Source: an uncultured Amphritea sp.
Lineage (GTDB): Bacteria > Pseudomonadota > Gammaproteobacteria > Pseudomonadales > Balneatricaceae
DNA length: 64,000 bases
Reading direction: 5' to 3'
Assembly (NCBI RefSeq): GCF_937127095.1
Contig: NZ_CAKZLP010000054.1
Span: 310,001-374,000 of the forward strand
Within the stretch, counting starts at the first letter, position 1. The number at the start of each line of letters is the position of its first letter. The notes beneath the pieces were generated by a model that was not told where the DNA came from, did not search any database, and was given only the letters and a program-made list of their open reading frames with translations. The position numbers and the translations under genes were made by a program. Positions 53,352 to 63,396 of this stretch are shown in pieces.

Positions 53352-56300
53352 ATGGATATACTCTGGATACTGTTTGGTGCCATGCTGGTATTTGTTATGC
53401 AAGCCGGTTTTCTGTGTCTGGAAAGCGGGCTGGTACGCAGTAAAAACAGCATAAATGTCGCCGCCAAAAACATTACTGACTTTATCGTTTCAAGCGCACT
53501 GTTCTGGAGTGTTGGCTTTGCCATTATGTTTGGCAGTAGCTACGCAGGCATCATCGGCACCAGTGACTTTTTCTTCGGGGCCAATGCCTCACCATTACAT
53601 ATCAGTGTGTTTCTGTTCCAGATGATGTTCTGTGGCACCGCAGCCACACTGGTTTCCGGTGCTGTAGCTGAGCGTATGAGTTACCTCGGTTATATTATGA
53701 CCACCATCACCATCAGCCTGTTCATCTATCCCATTGTCGGACACTGGGTATGGGGGGGCGTTGTGTCAGGCACACCCAGCGGCTGGCTGGAGCTGGCAGG
53801 CTTTGTCGACTTTGCCGGCTCCAGTGTTGTGCATTCGGTAGGCGGATGGGTGGCTCTAGCCGCTATTCTTGTTATCGGGCCACGTATTGGCCGCTTTGAC
53901 TATGGCAACAGACACATACCCGGAAGCAACATCCCAATGGCGATGCTGGGTGCATTGCTTATCTGGTTTGGCTGGTTTGGCTTTAATGGTGGCAGCACTC
54001 TGGCCTGGTCCGACGCGGTTCCTGGAATTCTATTGAATACTTGTCTCGCCGCATTCTGGGGAGGCATCTCGGCCATCATCATCAAATATCTAACCTCTGG
54101 CTATATTGATATTTCGCAAATTATTAATGGTGTGCTCGGGGGCCTGGTGGCCATCACGGCTAACTGTCATGTTGTATCTCCGGCAGCAGCCGCCCTTATT
54201 GGAGGCATCTCCGGGGTGATCGTTGTGTTCGGTAGCCAGTTGCTTGAATATAGAAAAATAGATGATGCAATCGGGGTTATCCCGGTGCATCTGTTTGCCG
54301 GGATATGGGGGACGCTGGCGGTCGCGTTGTTCGCTGATCCTGAGATTCTCGGCACAGGCCTGCCCCCTCTGCAACAGTTAAAAGTACAGCTGATCGGGAT
54401 AGGGACGATCGGCCTGTATAGTTTTACCACCGCCTATATCATTTTCCGCCTGGTAAACAGGGTTTACCCGTTGAGAGTCTCAGCCGAGGATGAACTGAGC
54501 GGCCTGAATGTTTCCGAACACCGGGTAACAACTGAAGTGTTTGATCTGCTAACAGCGATGAACCAGCAACAGATCCGCTCTGATTACTCCTCACCGGTGC
54601 CTGTTGAACCCTTCACTGAAGTAGGCCAGATAGCACAGGAATACAACCGGGTTATTGACAAGGTTCAGCAGGAGATCCAGGAACGCGACCGGGCATTTGC
54701 AGCCTTTAAACAGAGTGAATACCGCAACGGCGCTATTCTTGAAGCAGCGATGGACTGCATTATCACGATCAATCAACAGGGCGAGATACTGACGTTCAAC
54801 CCGGCGGCAGAGCAGTGTTTCGGTATCACCGCTCATACCATTCTTAACAAAGATTTTTTCCGGCTGTTTATGCGTGATGATCTGTGCAAGGTGGCGATGG
54901 AAAGTCTTTCACAGGGATTTTTCAGCGGCGAAGGCTTAGTACTGAAAAGACAAAATATCTCAGAGCTGACCCGTTATGATAAAGAGCCGTTTCCGGCGGA
55001 GATTGTTGTCACCCAGACAACCGATCTGAGCAACTCCAATAAACAATACACCCTGCACGTGCGCGATATTACCAAGCACGTCAAACTGCAAAACCGCTTG
55101 AAACTACTGGCGTACAACGACCCCCTGACCGGGTTGTATAACCGTACCTATCTGATGCGCACCCTTGAACAGTTGATTACCCGCGACCAAACCGTTCCGG
55201 GCACTGTCGCATTAATGTTTCTTGACCTTGACCAGTTTAAAAAGGTCAACGATACCTTAGGTCACAACGCAGGCGACGTTTTGCTACGTGAAGTGGCCAA
55301 ACGACTCAAACAGATAACCCGCGACTCGGATCTTGTTGCCCGCTGGGGGGGAGATGAGTTTGTGATTGTACTGTCGGGCAAGATCAACCAACAACTGGCT
55401 TGCAAGAAAGCGACTGAGATCCTTGAAATTATGCGGGCACCGGTACTGTTTGGCGATCATCGTTTAAACGTATTAACCAGTATTGGCATCGCTCTGTCGA
55501 GCAATGCCGATGTCAGCGCTGAACGGATGTTGCAGCATGCCGATCTGGCCATGTATCAATCGAAGAAAAATGGCCGAAACACTTATACTTTATTCGTACC
55601 ACAAATGGAGCTGGAAGCTCAGCAGCAGTCCAGAATAGAGAACGAGCTGCCCGGGGCGATGGCTAACAACCAGCTGTTTCTGCAATACCAGCCAAAGGTC
55701 TCCTGCGACACCAATCAGGTGGTTGGCTTTGAGGCGCTGTTGCGCTGGCAGCATCCGGAGCATGGTTTTGTTCCACCCGCCGAATTTATCCCGGTGATTG
55801 AAAACAGTAACCTGATCATCGAAGTTGGCGAATGGGTGCTGGCAGAGGTCACCCGCCAGCTTGACGCCTGGCGTCGTGAAGGACTGCCGTTATTGCCAGT
55901 TGCGGTAAATATATCCGGCTATCACCTGCACTCGCCCTCTCTGGTACCTTGTATCGAAAGGTGTCTGGGTAAACATAAGATTGACCCCGCGCTGATAGAG
56001 ATTGAGATTACCGAAGGCGCGCTAACCGGTAACAGCGAGGAAAGTATTGCCGCGATGACCGCCCTTAAGGCGATCAACATTAAGCTGGCGATAGATGATT
56101 TTGGCACCGGCTATTCATCCCTGAGCTATCTGAAGAAGTTCCCGGTCGATGTGCTTAAAATTGACCGGGCATTTGTCAGAGAGTGCTATTCCAATAAAGA
56201 TGATGCAGCGATCTGCAGAGCGATCATCAGTCTTGCTAAGAGCCTGGAGCTGGAGATAGTCGCAGAAGGCGTGGAAAACCAGGAACAACTGGCTTTTCTG

Positions 56301-56408
56301 GCCGAACAGGGTTGCAATCTGTATCAGGGCTTCTATTTCAGCAAAGCGATCGATGCGAATAAAGTATCTGAACTATCATTGACGGATGAAGCCATAACGA
56401 TGGAATGA
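53352..56408 (+). CDS. Ammonium transporter fused to PAS, GGDEF and EAL domains
   Basis: 1,018 residues from the ATG at 53352; starts at 53334 (GTG) and 53337 are possible and no good ribosome-binding site decides. Residues about 1-385 are an Amt/Mep/Rh transporter: twelve-helix pattern, FVDFAGSSVVHS (first pore His, about 158) and GVIPVHLFAGIWG (second pore His, about 312) are kept, so conduction is plausible. A linker, a PAS domain (about 455-580), a GGDEF domain (about 590-745; active ARWGGDEF with RDSD five residues earlier) and an EAL domain (about 765-1010; EALLRW, DDFGTGYSS, EGVE) follow. A dual transporter and c-di-GMP enzyme, presumably sensing ammonium flux. NtrC-like sites lie upstream. 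Confidence 0.93.
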   Translation: MDILWILFGAMLVFVMQAGFLCLESGLVRSKNSINVAAKNITDFIVSSALFWSVGFAIMFGSSYAGIIGTSDFFFGANASPLHISVFLFQMMFCGTAATLVSGAVAERMSYLGYIMTTITISLFIYPIVGHWVWGGVVSGTPSGWLELAGFVDFAGSSVVHSVGGWVALAAILVIGPRIGRFDYGNRHIPGSNIPMAMLGALLIWFGWFGFNGGSTLAWSDAVPGILLNTCLAAFWGGISAIIIKYLTSGYIDISQIINGVLGGLVAITANCHVVSPAAAALIGGISGVIVVFGSQLLEYRKIDDAIGVIPVHLFAGIWGTLAVALFADPEILGTGLPPLQQLKVQLIGIGTIGLYSFTTAYIIFRLVNRVYPLRVSAEDELSGLNVSEHRVTTEVFDLLTAMNQQQIRSDYSSPVPVEPFTEVGQIAQEYNRVIDKVQQEIQERDRAFAAFKQSEYRNGAILEAAMDCIITINQQGEILTFNPAAEQCFGITAHTILNKDFFRLFMRDDLCKVAMESLSQGFFSGEGLVLKRQNISELTRYDKEPFPAEIVVTQTTDLSNSNKQYTLHVRDITKHVKLQNRLKLLAYNDPLTGLYNRTYLMRTLEQLITRDQTVPGTVALMFLDLDQFKKVNDTLGHNAGDVLLREVAKRLKQITRDSDLVARWGGDEFVIVLSGKINQQLACKKATEILEIMRAPVLFGDHRLNVLTSIGIALSSNADVSAERMLQHADLAMYQSKKNGRNTYTLFVPQMELEAQQQSRIENELPGAMANNQLFLQYQPKVSCDTNQVVGFEALLRWQHPEHGFVPPAEFIPVIENSNLIIEVGEWVLAEVTRQLDAWRREGLPLLPVAVNISGYHLHSPSLVPCIERCLGKHKIDPALIEIEITEGALTGNSEESIAAMTALKAINIKLAIDDFGTGYSSLSYLKKFPVDVLKIDRAFVRECYSNKDDAAICRAIISLAKSLELEIVAEGVENQEQLAFLAEQGCNLYQGFYFSKAIDANKVSELSLTDEAITME

Positions 56409-56428
56409 CTCCCTTCGGGAGCCTTCCA
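56402..56428 (+). terminator. Hairpin at the end of the Amt-GGDEF-EAL gene
   Basis: CTCCC-TTC-GGGAG flanked by GGAA / TTCC arms overlaps the stop codon; no T-tract. Between convergent genes, weak terminator at best. Confidence 0.4.
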
Positions 56429-56442
56429 TCAGCTTGGGCAAA

Positions 56443-57204
56443 CTAAGTCCTGATGCGATAGCCTGTACGGAAGATCCACCAGACCAGCGTCAGACAGATC
56501 AGCAGAAACACCATCGTCATCCCCAAACTGACCGCCACATTGACATCGGCAACACCATAGAACGCCCAGCGGAAACCACTGATCAGATAGACCACCGGAT
56601 TAAACAGTGTCAGGGTTTGCCAGGGTTCCGGCAACATACTGATCGAATAAAATGCACCGCCGAGAAACGTTAGTGGCGTCACTACCATCAACGGGATGAC
56701 CTGGAGTTTCTGAAAATCGTCAGCCCAGATACCGATAATAAAGCCAAACAGGCTAAAGGTAACGGCGGTCAGCACCAGGAACGCCAGCATCCAGATCGGG
56801 TGCTGAATATGATAATCGACAAACAGCTGGGCAGTCAGCAATATCAGCAGCCCCAGAGTGACCGACTTAGTCGCGGCTGCCCCCACATAACCAATGACGA
56901 TCTCCATCGCCGACACCGGCGCCGATAACACTTCATAGATAGTGCCGGAAAACTTGGGGAAGAAGATGCCGAACGAGGCGTTAGAAATACTCTCACTCAG
57001 CAGCGACAACATCACCAGGCCGGGAATGATAAAAGCGCCATAACTGATCCCTTCGATATTACCCATGCGTGAGCCAATCGCGGTGCCAAAAACGATAAAG
57101 TAAAGCGAGGTTGAGAGCACCGGTGAAGCGATACTCTGCATCAGGGTACGGAAGGTACGTGCCATCTCAAATTTATAGATCGCGCGAATTGCATACAGAT
57201 TCAT
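56443..57204 (-). CDS. yadH: ABC-2 type transporter permease (YadH-like)
   Basis: 253 residues from ATG 57204, preceded by AGGAG seven bases upstream inside the end of the ATPase gene; the frame extends to 57261 without support. Six hydrophobic segments and the family blocks [15 protein letters not shown] (about 50-64), [14 protein letters not shown] (about 95-108) and [15 protein letters not shown] (about 178-192) fit ABC-2 exporters. Forms a two-gene unit with the ATPase. E. coli YadGH is uncharacterised; substrate unknown. Confidence 0.9.
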   Translation of the reverse strand: MNLYAIRAIYKFEMARTFRTLMQSIASPVLSTSLYFIVFGTAIGSRMGNIEGISYGAFIIPGLVMLSLLSESISNASFGIFFPKFSGTIYEVLSAPVSAMEIVIGYVGAAATKSVTLGLLILLTAQLFVDYHIQHPIWMLAFLVLTAVTFSLFGFIIGIWADDFQKLQVIPLMVVTPLTFLGGAFYSISMLPEPWQTLTLFNPVVYLISGFRWAFYGVADVNVAVSLGMTMVFLLICLTLVWWIFRTGYRIRT

Positions 57205-57205
57205 C

Positions 57206-58135
57206 TTACTGCTCCTGCTCGTGTACCAGACTGACAAAGATCTCCTCAAGGGAGCTTTCACTGGAGTTCAGGTCACGTATTTCCAATCCCTGCTCGGTAA
57301 GCTTACGTAACAGACGGGCAATACTGTCGCCCTCCTGACGGCTGTCATAGCGGTAAGAAACCGTATCACCATCGGCTTCCAGTTGCAGATTAAACTCCGC
57401 CAGCGCTTCAGGGATCTCACTGATCGGCTGTTGCAGGCGGATACTCAGCAACTTGCTACCCAGCTTATCCATCAATGCCTGCTTCTCCTCCACCAGCAAA
57501 ATCTTACCTTTACGGATAACACCGATGCGGTCAGCCATCTCCTCAGCTTCTTCGATGTAATGGGTGGTCAGAATAATGGTGACGCCCTGCTCCCGCAGCT
57601 CTCGTACCATCTGCCACATATCTTTACGCAACTCGACATCAACGCCAGCGGTAGGCTCATCCAGAAACAGAATATCCGGCTCATGGGAAAGCGCCTTGGC
57701 AATCATCACCCGGCGTTTCATACCCCCGGACAGCTCGCGCATCTGCGCATCTTTCTTGTCCCACAGGGAGAGCTGACGCAGCAGTTTTTCAATATATTCA
57801 GGGTTGGCGGGTTTACCAAACAAGCCGCGACTGAAATTCACCGCCGACCAGACATTTTCAAACGCATCACTACAAAGTTCCTGGGGCACCAGACCAATTT
57901 TACTGCGCGCTGCACGATAATCCCTGACAATATCGAAACCATCGGCCAGCACCGTGCCTTGAGAGGGACTACTGATGCCACAGATAATACTGATCAGCGT
58001 GGTCTTTCCTGCTCCGTTCGGCCCCAGCAGGGCAAAGATCTCACCCCGATGAATTTCCAGATCGACATTCTGCAGTGCCGTAAAACCGGATTGATAGGTT
58101 TTCGTCAGGCCCCTGACGCTAATAATTGATGGCAT
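57206..58135 (-). CDS. yadG: ABC transporter ATP-binding protein (YadG-like)
   Basis: 309 residues from ATG 58135 (GAGGGAG five bases upstream). Walker [10 protein letters not shown] (about 39-47), signature LSGGMKRR (about 138), Walker [13 protein letters not shown] (about 155-166) and switch His in [11 protein letters not shown] (about 190). The last 90 residues are an accessory domain as in drug-type exporter ATPases. Adjacent permease starts 1 bp after the stop, indicating coupling. Confidence 0.94.
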   Translation of the reverse strand: MPSIISVRGLTKTYQSGFTALQNVDLEIHRGEIFALLGPNGAGKTTLISIICGISSPSQGTVLADGFDIVRDYRAARSKIGLVPQELCSDAFENVWSAVNFSRGLFGKPANPEYIEKLLRQLSLWDKKDAQMRELSGGMKRRVMIAKALSHEPDILFLDEPTAGVDVELRKDMWQMVRELREQGVTIILTTHYIEEAEEMADRIGVIRKGKILLVEEKQALMDKLGSKLLSIRLQQPISEIPEALAEFNLQLEADGDTVSYRYDSRQEGDSIARLLRKLTEQGLEIRDLNSSESSLEEIFVSLVHEQEQ

Positions 58136-58197
58136 GGTGCTCCCTCTGAACAGATAAGAGCCACATAGTAACCGCTGAATCATGAAGACTGTAGTAG

Positions 58198-58833
58198 CTA
58201 ACGGCCCGATTGCAAAAACAAACCTATTCCAAATGCAGCCAACACCGCACCGGCACCTCGTTCAATCAGATGAATTCGCTGTCCAAGCATCTTTCGGACC
58301 CGCTGCAGACCGATAGCCCGGGCGAGTAACAGATCCCAACATAGCACCGTCGCAAACATCCACAAGCCGCAGAATATTTGTTGCGCCAGTGTGGCATCCG
58401 GCCCGAGAATAACGGTCATTAAACTCATATAAAACAGTGCATTTTTGGGATTCAATAAGGCCGAATTAAGCCCTGAAATCAACTGACGTCGAACGGTGGG
58501 TGCATGGCCTGCTGGATCTCCGGTAACAAAATCACCTGCCTGACTGCGTAACAGTTGAAGGCCCATCCACAGCAGATAGATCGCCCCCAACGTTTCGATA
58601 ATGCTGAATAGTTGCGGGCTGTCGCGAATGCCGCTCCAGCCCAATACCGCGATAGCGATATACACACCATTACCCAGCGCTACGCCAAGGCAGATAAAAC
58701 GGCTACCGGCCAGACCATGGCGTACGGCACTCGCACTGATGAGAAAAAAATCCTGGCCCGGGCTTAACAGCGCGACGAAGTGTGCCAGAATCAACGCGGG
58801 AAAAGCAGCAGGAATAAGATAATCAAGGGACAT
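58198..58833 (-). CDS. LysE/RhtB family exporter
   Basis: 211 residues from ATG 58833 (GGAGG four bases upstream; frame extends to 58881). Six hydrophobic segments; [14 protein letters not shown] (about 19-32), [15 protein letters not shown] (about 76-90) and [17 protein letters not shown] (about 130-146, N-P-K turn) define the family. It lies beside an AraC regulator on the same strand 26 bp upstream, which probably controls it. Exported compound unknown. Confidence 0.9.
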   Translation of the reverse strand: MSLDYLIPAAFPALILAHFVALLSPGQDFFLISASAVRHGLAGSRFICLGVALGNGVYIAIAVLGWSGIRDSPQLFSIIETLGAIYLLWMGLQLLRSQAGDFVTGDPAGHAPTVRRQLISGLNSALLNPKNALFYMSLMTVILGPDATLAQQIFCGLWMFATVLCWDLLLARAIGLQRVRKMLGQRIHLIERGAGAVLAAFGIGLFLQSGR

Positions 58834-58907
58834 AGAGCCTCCGTCACAGATAGATACAAGAAACGGAGTTTGGCAGAGCACACTAACGAATGATTGTGCG
58901 AAATTGA

Positions 58908-59717
58908 TCAGCTCTGCTGATACTGCCCCGGGGTGGAAGCGGTGTAGTTAACAAAGGTGCGGTGAAACTGACTCTGATCGAAAAAACCCAGTTGCCCAGC
59001 CACATCAACAATCGGCACACCTTCGCGCAGCAACAGCTTGGCCTGTTCTATACGGGCATTATTCACCAACGCCTTCGGCGTAATACCGTAATGGCGGCGG
59101 AACATCCTGATCACCGCCTCCGGTGTGCAGTCGCTGATTGCGGCAAGTTCTGCCAGCGCCGGAGGGTTTTGCAGATCGGCCAGCAAACGCTGCTTCAGCT
59201 CAACACAGCGATGATCTCTGTCACTGCCGTCTTCTGCAGGGCTGCAGTAAGGCAGCAACAGGTGCGTGGCCAGTCGCTCCAGCGTTATCGGGATCGCTCC
59301 GCCATCCTGATGCTGTAACTGTTCGACCAGGGTCAGAAAGGTATCAATCGCCTGCTGATCCCGGATCAGAGTCTGCTCGCAATAGAAATGAGTCACGTCA
59401 GATCCATAGAAGGATGATAGCCACTGCAGACACCAACTGGCCTCAATATAGAGCATATAGTAGCCACGACTACCATTTACCAGGGGGTTACAGGCGTGAA
59501 CCCTGTCGGGTTCGATGATCACCAGTTCCCCTGCAACGATTTTCTGTTCGTCGCCATTACAGCTGAAGCAGGTCTCCCCGGAGTGCAGCAGGCCGATTGA
59601 AAACTGTCGATGACTATGGGATTTATACCCCTGTCGACTGTCCCATGTAGAACGCAGCTCCATCTGCGGCATCCCTGGCAAACGTATAAACTGCTGTTCG
59701 ATATCCCTGACCTTCAT
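58908..59717 (-). CDS. AraC family regulator with cupin-type sensor domain
   Basis: 269 residues. N-terminal cupin domain about 15-105 (SHSHRQFSIGLLHSGET, about 33-49, then GELVIIEPDRVHACNP about 63-78). C-terminal HTH about 170-268 with ISDCTPEAVIRMFRRHYG (about 195-212) and VAGQLGFFDQSQFHRTF (about 238-254), AraC signature. Lies between an AEC transporter gene and the LysE exporter gene on one strand; likely controls one of them. Confidence 0.9.
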   Translation of the reverse strand: MKVRDIEQQFIRLPGMPQMELRSTWDSRQGYKSHSHRQFSIGLLHSGETCFSCNGDEQKIVAGELVIIEPDRVHACNPLVNGSRGYYMLYIEASWCLQWLSSFYGSDVTHFYCEQTLIRDQQAIDTFLTLVEQLQHQDGGAIPITLERLATHLLLPYCSPAEDGSDRDHRCVELKQRLLADLQNPPALAELAAISDCTPEAVIRMFRRHYGITPKALVNNARIEQAKLLLREGVPIVDVAGQLGFFDQSQFHRTFVNYTASTPGQYQQS

Positions 59718-59734
59718 CCTCTACGCTTGTCCTG

Positions 59735-60679
59735 TCACTGTATCAGACTCAGCAAACTCAGCATCAGACTGATACTGAAAAACGCCAGCACCGTGGTCGC
59801 CATCAGCACCCCGGAACAGTAGGCCTGTTTACCATATTGACCACCCACAATGGGGTAGATACTCGCCATCGGCGACGCCGAAAAGATCACCACCGCCTGT
59901 TTCAGCATCAGATCCATATCGGGCACCACGAAAATTACCAGACACAACGCAATCAACGGCTGAATCAGCAGTTTAAAACCAGCAATCATGAAGATATCTT
60001 TGAACGATGCGCTAAACGCTGCACCGGCTAAAGATCCACCAATAATGATCAGCGCCACCGGTGCGGCCGCGCCTGCCAACAGATCCATTCCGCGGCTGAT
60101 AAACCCAGGCGCCTGAAATCCAACCAGCGACGCTAATACTCCGGAAAAAACCGCAATAATAATCGGATTCCTCACCAGCCGACCCGCGACCGTGATGACG
60201 ATCTTTTTCAACCCGACCCCGGTGTCACCGTGGGTTTCCATCAACGCGAAGGCGATAGGAAACAGAATAATATTCTCCACCATCAGCGACATCGCAAACG
60301 CCTGGGTCGGCGCATCTTCAATAAAATACTGCAACAAAACTGGCAGGCCGATAAAAGCACTGTTAGGGCAGGCACTGCCAAAACCTTTAAGGCTGGAAAA
60401 GCTGGTGCTATTGTTGAGAATCAGACGACTAATACAAAAAACAGAGACAAACGAAACGAGGCAGCTGAAGCTATACACCATCAGGTATTGAGGGTCGATC
60501 AGCACCTCCATATCCAGTTGCGATATTTTCTGGAACATCAGCACCGGCAGCGCCAGATAAAGTACAAAACGGCTCATCCCCGGCAGCGCTTCCCGGGGAA
60601 TAATACCAACCCGGGTGGCCACAAAGCCGACCAGAATCAACAGGAAAATAGGCGCGGTAATACCGATTATCGTTAGCAT
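59735..60679 (-). CDS. AEC (auxin efflux carrier) family transporter
   Basis: 314-residue inner-membrane transporter with ten predicted helices. Family features: N-terminal ITAPIFLLILVGFVATRVG (about 7-25), LPGMSRFVLYLALPVLMF (about 32-49), CPNSAFIGLPVLLQYF (about 103-118) and the C-terminal pore region SASPMASIYPIVGGQYG (about 267-283). It is 17 bp upstream of the AraC gene on the same strand. Divergent from the aromatic operon. Substrate unknown (dicarboxylates or malonate are typical). Confidence 0.88.
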   Translation of the reverse strand: MLTIIGITAPIFLLILVGFVATRVGIIPREALPGMSRFVLYLALPVLMFQKISQLDMEVLIDPQYLMVYSFSCLVSFVSVFCISRLILNNSTSFSSLKGFGSACPNSAFIGLPVLLQYFIEDAPTQAFAMSLMVENIILFPIAFALMETHGDTGVGLKKIVITVAGRLVRNPIIIAVFSGVLASLVGFQAPGFISRGMDLLAGAAAPVALIIIGGSLAGAAFSASFKDIFMIAGFKLLIQPLIALCLVIFVVPDMDLMLKQAVVIFSASPMASIYPIVGGQYGKQAYCSGVLMATTVLAFFSISLMLSLLSLIQ

Positions 60680-61133
60680 AGCGATTGTGATACCGAATCA
60701 GAGAGTAGAAAGAGGAACAGTAACCCAGAGCGTTTAAGGCCGTTAACATACTGCGACACCGGGTCTGGTGCAAGTACCGCAATCGCTGAGAAGTCAACAA
60801 CAACACCAGATTCACACTAAAAACTACCCAGTACTATTCCCCTTAAAAAAACCTTTTGCGTGCACATAGTGCACCAAGGGATCGGTTTTAATTGCTCACA
60901 CACAGGTTCCATCACTACACTGATCCCACTCTGAAAGCACGCATATTTGATCTCAATTGCATTAGTTATCGGCAACTCAGTAACGACCAAAAAAGCGACG
61001 TCTCAGAATTAAGATAATAAACAGCCTTTTCAAAAACGACTTAACCGTCGAAGAAAAGAGTAAAAAATAAAAACAGACGCCTACAGCGGAAAGCAAAGTG
61101 CATTGTCTTCCCCTGACCGGCCAGGAGTTTCCC
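60680..61133. other. Divergent control region, AEC transporter / aromatic operon
   Basis: 454 bp, AT-rich, with the palindrome at 60860-60874. No defensible -35/-10 pair chosen. Confidence 0.5.
60860..60874. promoter_or_regulatory. GTGCAC-ATA-GTGCAC palindrome, MhpR-like operator
   Basis: Perfect inverted repeat GTGCAC (60860-60865) and GTGCAC (60869-60874), 260 bp upstream of the mhpB-like gene. From memory the E. coli MhpR (IclR family) site has the same GTGCAC-N3-GTGCAC arms. No IclR gene is in the window, so the binding protein is unidentified. Confidence 0.5.
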
Positions 61134-62072
61134 ATGAGTGTAATGTTAAAGTGCCTATCGCACACCCCCCTGAGAGACTATAACGATCCTGACGCAAGTA
61201 TTGTCAAAGAGGTTGATGAGGTTATTGCTAAGGCCCGTGCCGAGGTTGAAGCATTCGATCCTGAGCTGATTGTCCTGTTTGCACCGGACCACTATAACGG
61301 TCTGTTTTACGATCTGATGCCACCCTACGTTATTGCCACTGCCGCTGAATCTGTTGGCGATTACAGCAGTCTGTCAGGCAGCCTGAGCGTTGATGCTGAT
61401 GCGGCGATGGCGCTGGTGAAATTTCTCTTCGCAAACGATATCGATATGACCCTGTCACATCGTTTGCAGGTTGATCACGGCTGCACACAAACGCTGGCAG
61501 AGATGACCGGCAGCCTGACCCGTTACCCGGTTGTGCCGATTATCATTAACTCGGTGGCTCCACCGTTCTGCCCTTACTCCCGTATCCGTAAACTCGGCGA
61601 GCTGGTAGGCCAGTTTATCGCCACTCTGAACAAGCGGGTGCTGATTCTGGGCACAGGTGGTCTATCCCATGAGCCCCCTGTTCCACTGCTGGCAGATGCG
61701 CCTGAGGAGGTTGCTGAGTTTCTGATTGCTGGTCGCAATCCAACCCCTGAATTCCGTGCAGCCCGTGAGGCACGCACTATCGCAGCAGGCAAGATCTATG
61801 GCACAGCCGAGTGCGCGCAAGCGCCTTTGAACGAGGACTGGGATCAGACCTTTATCCAGACACTGATTGAGGGCCGGGTTGCCGAGATCGATGCACTCTC
61901 CATTGAGGAGATCTCGAAACAAGCCGGGCGTTCAGCTCACGAAGTACGCACCTGGGTTGCCGCCTTTGCGGCAATCGGTGCAACCGGACCCGTTACCGCA
62001 AGACAAGATTATTACCGCGCAATTAACCAATGGATTGCCGGTTATGGCGTCGTCAGTGCTGAATCAGCCTGA
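61134..62072 (+). CDS. mhpB: Extradiol dioxygenase, 2,3-dihydroxyphenylpropionate 1,2-dioxygenase type
   Basis: Class III (LigB-fold) iron(II) enzyme that opens a catechol ring between C1 and C2. 312 residues from ATG 61134, with AGGAG seven bases upstream (the frame extends to 61098). Matches MhpB throughout: KCLSHTPLRDYNDPD (about 5-19), LIVLFAPDHYNGLFYDLMPP (about 43-62), LQVDHGCTQ with conserved His (about 111), VLILGTGGLSHEPPVP (about 173-188) and WVAAFAAIGATG (about 280). First gene of an operon with a flavin monooxygenase and reductase. Whether the natural substrate is dihydroxyphenylpropionate or another side-chain catechol is open. Confidence 0.9.
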   Translation: MSVMLKCLSHTPLRDYNDPDASIVKEVDEVIAKARAEVEAFDPELIVLFAPDHYNGLFYDLMPPYVIATAAESVGDYSSLSGSLSVDADAAMALVKFLFANDIDMTLSHRLQVDHGCTQTLAEMTGSLTRYPVVPIIINSVAPPFCPYSRIRKLGELVGQFIATLNKRVLILGTGGLSHEPPVPLLADAPEEVAEFLIAGRNPTPEFRAAREARTIAAGKIYGTAECAQAPLNEDWDQTFIQTLIEGRVAEIDALSIEEISKQAGRSAHEVRTWVAAFAAIGATGPVTARQDYYRAINQWIAGYGVVSAESA

Positions 62073-62126
62073 TCAGATAGCCACTGCAGCCAGAACATAA
62101 TAAATAGAATTTCAGGAGAGACCCCA

Positions 62127-63326
62127 ATGAACACTATGACTATCCAGATTCCGACCGAAGACGAGATCGTAGCCCGCGCAACCCAGATGATTCCATGGCT
62201 GAGAGAGAAAGCCGATGCGGTCGAAAAAGCCCGTATGGTGCCTGAAGACACTATCCAGGCGTTTCAGGATGCAGGCTTCTTCCGCATCCTGCAGCCAAAG
62301 CGCTGGGGTGGATATGAGATGAATCCTAACGTGCTCAACCGGGTTCTGATTGAGCTGGCACGCGGTTGTCCGTCAAGCGCCTGGAATGTAATGGTACTGG
62401 GTGTTCACCCGTTCGAGGTGGGACTGTTGGACAGTGCGGTCGGTGATGAACTCTGGAGTGAGGATAACACTCGTCTGGTGTCCTCTTCCTATGCCCCCTT
62501 CGGTACCGTAAAAGTGGTCGAAGGTGGCTACATTCTCAACGGCGAATGGCTGACATCCAGCGGCTGCGACCATGCCGCAGGTGGCGCTTTCCTCGGGGGC
62601 CGCGTGGCCGGGGCTGATGGCTCGATGGAGTTTCGCTCATTCTGGGTGCAGCGTTCAGATTTTGAAATCGAAGATGACTGGTATGTTGTTGGCCTGGCAG
62701 GCACCGGTAGTAAAAAACTTCTGATCAATGAAGTGTTTGTCCCTACTTATCGCAGCCACGTCATCGGCGACTATTGTGAAGAGACCCATGGTCATGTGAA
62801 CAACCTGTATAAAATGCCGTTCTTCGGCGTATTTTACTCAGCGGTGTCATCCGTCATCATCGGTATGGCGAAAGGGATGGCCGATCTCTACATCGAACAT
62901 ATGGTGCCACGCCAGAACCTTAATCAGGCAGTCGGTGCTGCGGTAAACGACCCCTTTATCAAAGGTAAACTAGGGGAAGCCCAGGCCAAGATTACCGGGT
63001 CTGAAGCGCGGGTGCTGATGAACAATGAGGAAGCCTGGAAATATGCATCAAAGGGTGAGCTGGTGCCCACCGATGTCCGTGTACGTACCTTCGCCACTAA
63101 CCAGTTTACCGGTGGAGACTGTTTTGATGCAGCACATATGATCTTCAAGAAAACCTCAACCCGTGGCGTCTGGTTATCCAGCCCGATGCAGCGTCAGTTG
63201 CGGGATATTCTGGTGGGTGCCAACCACATCACCCAGAATCAGGACAATATCGGCGAGCTGCTGGGCGGACAGATGCTGGGAAGTCCTTTACCTCAACCCA
63301 ATCCATTCGGCGTTAAAGCCCAATAA
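62127..63326 (+). CDS. Acyl-CoA-dehydrogenase-fold flavin monooxygenase (HsaA-like)
   Basis: Large component of a two-component flavin hydroxylase (group D, acyl-CoA dehydrogenase fold) that uses reduced flavin from a separate reductase to hydroxylate a phenol. 399 residues, ATG 62127 with AGGAGAG upstream. Blocks FQDAGFFRILQPKRWGGYEM (about 47-66), ELARGCPSSAWNVMVLGVHP (about 74-93) and RDILVGANHITQNQDNIGEL (about 355-374) are typical of HsaA and 4-hydroxyphenylacetate-type hydroxylases of this fold. With mhpB it would generate then cleave the catechol. Substrate unproven. Confidence 0.85.
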   Translation: MNTMTIQIPTEDEIVARATQMIPWLREKADAVEKARMVPEDTIQAFQDAGFFRILQPKRWGGYEMNPNVLNRVLIELARGCPSSAWNVMVLGVHPFEVGLLDSAVGDELWSEDNTRLVSSSYAPFGTVKVVEGGYILNGEWLTSSGCDHAAGGAFLGGRVAGADGSMEFRSFWVQRSDFEIEDDWYVVGLAGTGSKKLLINEVFVPTYRSHVIGDYCEETHGHVNNLYKMPFFGVFYSAVSSVIIGMAKGMADLYIEHMVPRQNLNQAVGAAVNDPFIKGKLGEAQAKITGSEARVLMNNEEAWKYASKGELVPTDVRVRTFATNQFTGGDCFDAAHMIFKKTSTRGVWLSSPMQRQLRDILVGANHITQNQDNIGELLGGQMLGSPLPQPNPFGVKAQ

Positions 63327-63396
63327 ACAATAAAAAGCGACAGCTGAGGCAAGGGCGTTTCCCTTGCCCGGTATAACAAATTGAAAGGGTGCTGAA

